Source: Oscillospiraceae bacterium
Lineage (GTDB): Bacteria; Bacillota; Clostridia; Oscillospirales; Oscillospiraceae
Length of the DNA stretch: 27,760 nucleotides
NCBI GenBank assembly: GCA_020025345.1
Contig: JAHHSH010000019.1
Coordinates: 1-27,760 of the forward strand
Direction: 5' to 3'
Made by a program: the position numbers and the translations under genes. The notes beneath the pieces are model-generated. The model worked only from the letters and a program-made list of their open reading frames with translations. It was not told the origin of the DNA and searched no databases. Shown one piece after another: positions 23,797-27,760 of this stretch. Every line of letters starts with the position of its first letter. Positions within the stretch are counted from its first letter, which is position 1.

Positions 23797-25677
23797 ATGG
23801 AAAAGAAAGAGTTTAAGGCGGAATCAAAGCGCCTGCTGGACTTGATGATCAATTCTATCTACACCCACAGGGAGATTTTCCTGCGCGAGATCATCTCCAA
23901 CGCATCCGATGCAATTGATAAGCTGTGCTACCGCTCTTTGACAGACGATCAGGTGGGTATGAAGCGGCAGGATTTTGCCATTACCATTACCACCGATGAA
24001 GAAAACCGCACCTTGACCGTCAGCGACAATGGTATCGGCATGAGTGAGAAGGAATTGGAGGATAATCTGGGCGTGATCGCTTCCAGTGGTACTTTCCAGT
24101 TCCGGCAGGAGATGGACGAGAGCGACAATACCGATGTGATCGGTCAGTTCGGCGTGGGATTCTACTCCGCCTTCATGGTGGCTGACCACATCTCTGTGGT
24201 GACCCGCCGCTACGGCGAGGAGCAGGGCTGGCGCTGGGAGTCCGACGGCGTGGATGGCTACACCATCGAGCCCTGCGAGAAGGAGAGCGTCGGTACCGAC
24301 ATCATCATGCACATCAAGCCCGATGGCGAGGAGAGCAACGAGTTTACCCAGTATTTGCAGGAGTACACGCTGCGCCGTCTGGTGAAGAAGTATTCTGACT
24401 ATATCCGTTTCCCCATCCGTATGCTGGTGACCCATTCCCGCCGCAAGGAGGGCTCTCCCGATGACAAGCCCGAGTTCGAGGATGTACAGGAGATGGAGAC
24501 CCTCAACAGCATGGTGCCCTTGTGGCAGCGTCCCAAGAGTGAGGTGACAAAGGAGGAGTACGACAAGTTCTATCAGGAGCGTTTCGGTGATTTTGCACCT
24601 CCTCAGTCTGTCATTACCGTGTCTGCCGAGGGTTCTGTGACCTATAAGGCGCTGCTGTTTATCCCGTCTCAGGCATCCGGCCTCTACTATACCCAGGACT
24701 TTGAGCCCGGCCTGCAGCTCTACAGCTCCGGCGTGATGATCATGGATAAGTGCGCCGACCTGCTGCCGGAGTGCTTCAACTTCGTCCGCGGCGTCGTGGA
24801 ATCCCCCGATTTGAGTCTGAACATCTCCCGTGAGCTGCTGCAGCATGACCGTCAGCTGAAAATCATCTCCAACAATCTGGAGAAGAAGATCCGCGGCGAG
24901 CTGGAGCGGATGCTGCGGGATGACCGTGAGGGCTATGAGAAGTTCTTCAAGAACTTCGGCCGCCGCTTGAAGGTATCCGCTATCGACGGTTACGGTGCCA
25001 AAAAGGAGCAGCTGCAGGATCTGCTGTTGTTCTACTCCTCTACGGAGAAGAAACAGGTGACCTTGAAGGAGTATGTCTCCCGGATGCCGGAGGAGCAGAA
25101 GTATATCTACTATGCCACCGGTGCCTCGGTGGAGACGATGGATCATATGCCCCAGACGGAGCTCTTGAAAGAGCGCAATATGGAGATCCTGTACTTTACC
25201 GATCAGGCAGACGGCTTCCTGCCGGATGCGTTCCACTCCTATGCGGACAAGCCTTTCCGCAGCGCCATTGACGGCGATCTGGGTCTGGAGGACAAGGAGC
25301 AGGAAAACGGTGAGGAGGAGCATCAGGAGTGCTTTGACTTTATCCGTGAGACGCTGGGCGAGCGGGTGAATCAGGTGAAGGCTTCCAATAAGCTCAAAAC
25401 CCACCCGGTGTGCATGACCAGCGGCGAGGGCCTTACCTTTGAAATGGAGAAATATTTCCATGCGGTGCAGCCGGATATGCCGATGAAAGCACAGAGAATT
25501 CTGGAAATCAATGTAAAACATCCTGCCTTTACAGCACTTGAAAGTGCTAGAATTATGGACGAGGAGAAGGCTGAAAAGTATGTAGAGATCCTCTATAACC
25601 AGGCACTGCTGATTGCAGGTCTGCCTGTGGAGGACCCCACGGCTTATACGGATCTTCTGTGCAGCCTTTGGCAGTGA
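23797..25677 (+). CDS. htpG: Hsp90-family chaperone HtpG
   Basis: A 626-residue ATP-dependent chaperone of the cytosol. The N-terminal GHKL ATPase domain carries EIISNASDAIDKL (31-43), SDNGIGMS and GQFGVGFYSAFMV. The middle domain has the client-binding and catalytic-arginine region (SLNISRELLQHDRQLK), and the C-terminal dimerisation domain ends without a eukaryotic MEEVD tail. AGGAGG lies nine bases before the ATG. Length is the family norm (about 620-640). No CIRCE repeat is seen upstream, so control by HrcA is unlikely; the upstream hairpin may matter. Confidence 0.97.
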   Translation: MEKKEFKAESKRLLDLMINSIYTHREIFLREIISNASDAIDKLCYRSLTDDQVGMKRQDFAITITTDEENRTLTVSDNGIGMSEKELEDNLGVIASSGTFQFRQEMDESDNTDVIGQFGVGFYSAFMVADHISVVTRRYGEEQGWRWESDGVDGYTIEPCEKESVGTDIIMHIKPDGEESNEFTQYLQEYTLRRLVKKYSDYIRFPIRMLVTHSRRKEGSPDDKPEFEDVQEMETLNSMVPLWQRPKSEVTKEEYDKFYQERFGDFAPPQSVITVSAEGSVTYKALLFIPSQASGLYYTQDFEPGLQLYSSGVMIMDKCADLLPECFNFVRGVVESPDLSLNISRELLQHDRQLKIISNNLEKKIRGELERMLRDDREGYEKFFKNFGRRLKVSAIDGYGAKKEQLQDLLLFYSSTEKKQVTLKEYVSRMPEEQKYIYYATGASVETMDHMPQTELLKERNMEILYFTDQADGFLPDAFHSYADKPFRSAIDGDLGLEDKEQENGEEEHQECFDFIRETLGERVNQVKASNKLKTHPVCMTSGEGLTFEMEKYFHAVQPDMPMKAQRILEINVKHPAFTALESARIMDEEKAEKYVEILYNQALLIAGLPVEDPTAYTDLLCSLWQ

Positions 25678-25778
25678 AAAATATGCAATAAATTGTAACC
25701 AAGCTGTTATTGCTATGTGATGTATCTTTGCCCAACGGATTCTATAATGGAGGAAAGAAATCACAAAGGAGAGCAAAG

Positions 25779-27230
25779 ATGAAAAAACGGTGGTTGGTTG
25801 CGGGAAGCGCTGTTTTTGTAGGGATTATACTTCTGATTGCAGTGTTGAGTCTGATTCGTGGATATTTTATTCTGGCACCCGGCGTACAGCTGCAGCTCAA
25901 CGGCGAGAAAATGCAGGAGGTTGCGGCTTATGGCGGATATGAGGATCCAGGCGCTGTGGCGCGCAAGGGGAAAAAAGAGCTGAACGTCGATATTGTGACG
26001 GAGGGCGCGGTGGATGACAAGGTACCCGGTACCTATACCATTACCTACCGCATGACGTATAATGGCAAGGAATATACGGCGCAGCGGCAGGTACAGGTGG
26101 TGGATCGGGAGGAACCGGAACTGCAGCTTTCCGGTGACGCCGCCATGACTGTCTCCAAACGGGAACTCTACGAAGAGCCGGGCTTTACCGCCACAGATCG
26201 CTGTGACGGGGATTTGACGGCCGCGGTGGAGGTGACGGAAGCGCTGGAGGACGATCTGCTGACGCTGACGTATATCGTGAAGGATAAGGCCGGCAATGAA
26301 GGCAGAGCGCAGCGTACTGTCACGATCAAGGATGTGGTGGCGCCGGAGCTCCTGCTCAATGGCGGTACGACGATGTATTTGCCCAAAGGCAGTGACTATG
26401 AGGAGCAGGGCTACAGTGCCGTAGATGATGCTGACGGTGATCTGACAGAGGCTGTGGAGCGCAGTGGCAGCGTGGATACCCGCGAGGCGGGTACATACAC
26501 CCTTCGCTACACGGTGAAGGATCACGCGGGCAATACCGCTACGGCAGAGCGGACGGTACAGGTCTATGACGAGCAAACGGGCATAGGCAACCCCAAGAAC
26601 CGCGTATATCTCACCTTTGATGACGGCCCCAGCGATGACGTGACGATTCGGGTTCTCGATACGCTGGCAGCTAATCATATTAGGGCCACCTTCTTTATTC
26701 TGAACTACGATGACAGCAAGCGCCCTATTATCCAGCGCATGATCGATGAAGGACACGCCATCGGTATTCATGGCTATTCCCACGACTATGCCACCATTTA
26801 TGCCAATGACGAGGCGTTCATGAGCAACGTTTACGATTTGCAAAAGCGGCTCATTGACGATTTCGGGTATCGCTCCACCATCGTCCGTTTTCCCGGCGGC
26901 AGCTCCAATACAGTGAGCATGGAATATAATATCGGCATTATGTCTCGTTTGGCCAAGCGGCTGGAGGCGGAGGGATTCACTTACTTTGATTGGAATGTTT
27001 CCAGCGGCGATGCCTCCGGCAACAATATTCCTAGAAGTCAGATCTATGCCAACGTGACGGAGGGGCTGAGTAAGGACGCCTACAATGTGGTGCTGATGCA
27101 CGATACCAGTGCTAAATCGACCACTGCGGATGCGTTGCAGGGTATTATTGATTATGCCCGGACAAACGACTACAGCTTCTGGCCGATCACATCTACAATG
27201 CCTGCGATCCACCACGGCATTGCCAATTAA
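25779..27230 (+). CDS. Membrane-anchored polysaccharide deacetylase with Ig-like domains
   Basis: A 483-residue cell-surface protein. After a basic start and one membrane anchor (about 5-27) come three Ig-like domains of the DUF5011/HYR kind (about 35-110, 112-185 and 187-264; the repeated YEEPGF/YEEQGY-DGDLT-VKDKAGN pattern is plain in the last two). The C-terminal NodB domain has TFDDGPS (279-285), the metal-binding HGYSHDY (331-337), RFPGGSS (370-376), DWNVSSGD and VVLMHD, so catalysis looks intact. It would remove acetyl groups from peptidoglycan or another wall glycan. AAAGGAG lies seven bases before the ATG at 25779; an earlier in-frame ATG (25710) lacks one. A terminator follows. Confidence 0.93.
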   Translation: MKKRWLVAGSAVFVGIILLIAVLSLIRGYFILAPGVQLQLNGEKMQEVAAYGGYEDPGAVARKGKKELNVDIVTEGAVDDKVPGTYTITYRMTYNGKEYTAQRQVQVVDREEPELQLSGDAAMTVSKRELYEEPGFTATDRCDGDLTAAVEVTEALEDDLLTLTYIVKDKAGNEGRAQRTVTIKDVVAPELLLNGGTTMYLPKGSDYEEQGYSAVDDADGDLTEAVERSGSVDTREAGTYTLRYTVKDHAGNTATAERTVQVYDEQTGIGNPKNRVYLTFDDGPSDDVTIRVLDTLAANHIRATFFILNYDDSKRPIIQRMIDEGHAIGIHGYSHDYATIYANDEAFMSNVYDLQKRLIDDFGYRSTIVRFPGGSSNTVSMEYNIGIMSRLAKRLEAEGFTYFDWNVSSGDASGNNIPRSQIYANVTEGLSKDAYNVVLMHDTSAKSTTADALQGIIDYARTNDYSFWPITSTMPAIHHGIAN

Positions 27231-27250
27231 GATGGAATAAAATGGAATAG

Positions 27251-27289
27251 AAGGAGAGCTTTGCTATGCTGCGAGGCTCTCCTTTTTTT
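27251..27289 (+). terminator. Terminator after the polysaccharide deacetylase
   Basis: A 9-bp stem (AAGGAGAGC / GCTCTCCTT with a 16-base loop) followed by a T7 run, about 20 bases past the stop codon. Confidence 0.88.
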
Positions 27290-27337
27290 ACCAATACGGG
27301 GGTTTTGAAAAAAATTAAAATATTTTGAAAAAAAGTG

Positions 27338-27365
27338 TTGACAAATCTCGCCAGATGCGTATAAT
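27338..27365 (+). promoter_or_regulatory. Promoter of tRNA-Gln
   Basis: Perfect consensus -35 TTGACA (27338-27343) and -10 TATAAT (27360-27365) with a 16-base spacer, preceded by an A/T-rich stretch like an UP element. The tRNA begins about 48 bases after the -10. Confidence 0.9.
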
Positions 27366-27413
27366 AAGATTTGTTCGGCAGACATGGTAAAACAAAAACG
27401 CAGAACAAAACAC

Positions 27414-27487
27414 AGCGGGATTGTGTAAAGGTAGCACAGCGGACTCTGACTCCGTATGTGAGGGTTCGAATCCTTCTCCCGCTGCCA
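27414..27487 (+). tRNA. tRNA-Gln(CUG)
   Basis: A full cloverleaf: acceptor AGCGGGA (27414-27420) with TCCCGCT (27477-27483); D stem GTGT / GCAC; anticodon stem GCGGA / TCCGT with loop CTCTGAC, giving anticodon CTG (codon CAG); T stem GAGGG / CCTTC with loop TTCGAAT; discriminator G and encoded CCA. It is a single-gene unit with its own promoter and terminator. Confidence 0.95.
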
Positions 27488-27488
27488 C

Positions 27489-27519
27489 AAAACCTCGTAA
27501 CTTCGGTTACGAGGTTTTT
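27489..27519 (+). terminator. Terminator after tRNA-Gln
   Basis: A perfect stem AAAACCTCGTAAC / GTTACGAGGTTTT closed by a UUCG tetraloop and followed by T5, starting two bases after the tRNA. Confidence 0.93.
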
Positions 27520-27600
27520 ATTTTGTCTTTTATGTAAAGTAAAGGATGTTAAAGAAAAACAAAGGCGGAGGAGAAGGTGAGTCGGCGCGCCGAGAAATTC

Positions 27601-27642
27601 AGGCGGATGGGAGAGCGTTCTTGCTCCCGAATCCGCCTTTTT
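27601..27642 (+). terminator. Second terminator, orphan
   Basis: A strong hairpin (AGGCGGAT / ATCCGCCT outside, GGGAG / CTCCC inside) followed by T5. No gene is evident in the 80 bases between the tRNA terminator and this one, so its transcript is unknown. On the minus strand there is no good T-run. Confidence 0.75.
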
Positions 27643-27645
27643 GCA

Positions 27646-27759
27646 TTAGATTTTTAAAGTCCGGCACCGAGATTTTTTATAGCCGATCTTAGCCAGTCCA
27701 TCCTCGGCAAATCCACGCAGAATGAGGGTTATCTGTACTCGATTCTGGAAGTGTTGGAT
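27646..27759 (-). CDS. Possible C-terminal fragment of an unidentified gene at the window edge
   Basis: On the minus strand the frame is open from the edge to a TAA at 27646-27648, giving 37 residues with a plausible ending (GFAEDGLAKIGYKKSRCR then TLKI). The plus strand over the same bases is also open from about 27658 to the edge (LGKSTQNEGYLYSILEVLD), so strand cannot be settled. I do not recognise either. Both may be a chance reading of noncoding DNA. Confidence 0.25.
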   Translation of the reverse strand: MQHFQNRVQITLILRGFAEDGLAKIGYKKSRCRTLKI

Positions 27760-27760
27760 C

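Noticed and set aside
23824..25776. A 650-codon minus-strand open frame across htpG
   Set aside because: Antisense shadow of a near-certain Hsp90 gene; Leu/His/Gln-rich without domains.
1..27760. CRISPR array, insertion sequence or prophage
   Set aside because: No regularly spaced repeats, transposase, integrase or phage structural genes were seen; all terminal or inverted repeats found are terminators or regulatory hairpins.

Overview
The window looks like a chromosomal segment of a spore-forming, low-G+C-branch but moderately GC-rich gut-type Clostridia, most likely of the Oscillospiraceae/Flavonifractor-Oscillibacter sort. This rests on a stage II sporulation protein P gene, a pyrKD(B)-type dihydroorotate dehydrogenase, an anaerobic purine/ureide gene set, consensus sigma-A promoters, and GGAGG-type ribosome sites. 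The genus is inferred only from gene content and style.

Layout. (1) 1-3907 (+): the tail of the pyrimidine operon, carB (partial)-pyrK-pyrD-pyrE-pyrB-pyrI, with stop/start overlaps at four of its five junctions and closed by a bidirectional terminator. (2) 4061-5167 (-): an orphan membrane protein with its own promoter. (3) 5457-16438 (-): a purine/ureide catabolic island read leftward: YgeY-type hydrolase, YgeW-type carbamoyltransferase, carbamate kinase, then a BMP-family nucleoside/nucleobase ABC transporter (lipoprotein, ATPase, two permeases), an 8-oxoguanine deaminase-type amidohydrolase and a macro-domain protein. Terminators or attenuators split it into sub-units. (4) 16623-20127 (+): a divergent YheO/DauR-type regulator, a 491-aa fold-type II PLP enzyme of unknown role and a threonine synthase-like PLP enzyme. 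(5) 20261-20503 (-): a 3' relic of an L-2-amino-thiazoline-4-carboxylate hydrolase family gene. (6) 20603-21754 (-): spoIIP. (7) 21850-23296 (+): a guanine-class purine riboswitch followed by guanine deaminase. (8) 23486-27230 (+): a 70-aa membrane peptide, htpG, and a surface polysaccharide deacetylase with Ig-like domains. (9) 27414-27487: tRNA-Gln(CUG), then two terminators and an unresolved edge.

How it fits together. The transporter imports purine nucleosides or bases. Guanine and 8-oxoguanine deaminases would give xanthine and urate. After ring opening by enzymes not in this window, YgeY and YgeW would strip ureido groups, with carbamate kinase turning carbamoyl phosphate into ATP. The usual last enzyme of the enteric gene set (YgeX, diaminopropionate ammonia-lyase) is not seen, and two PLP fold-type II enzymes sit where it would be expected. 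The guanine aptamer on the guanine deaminase mRNA has a terminator that overlaps its closing stem, which predicts that guanine turns the gene on.
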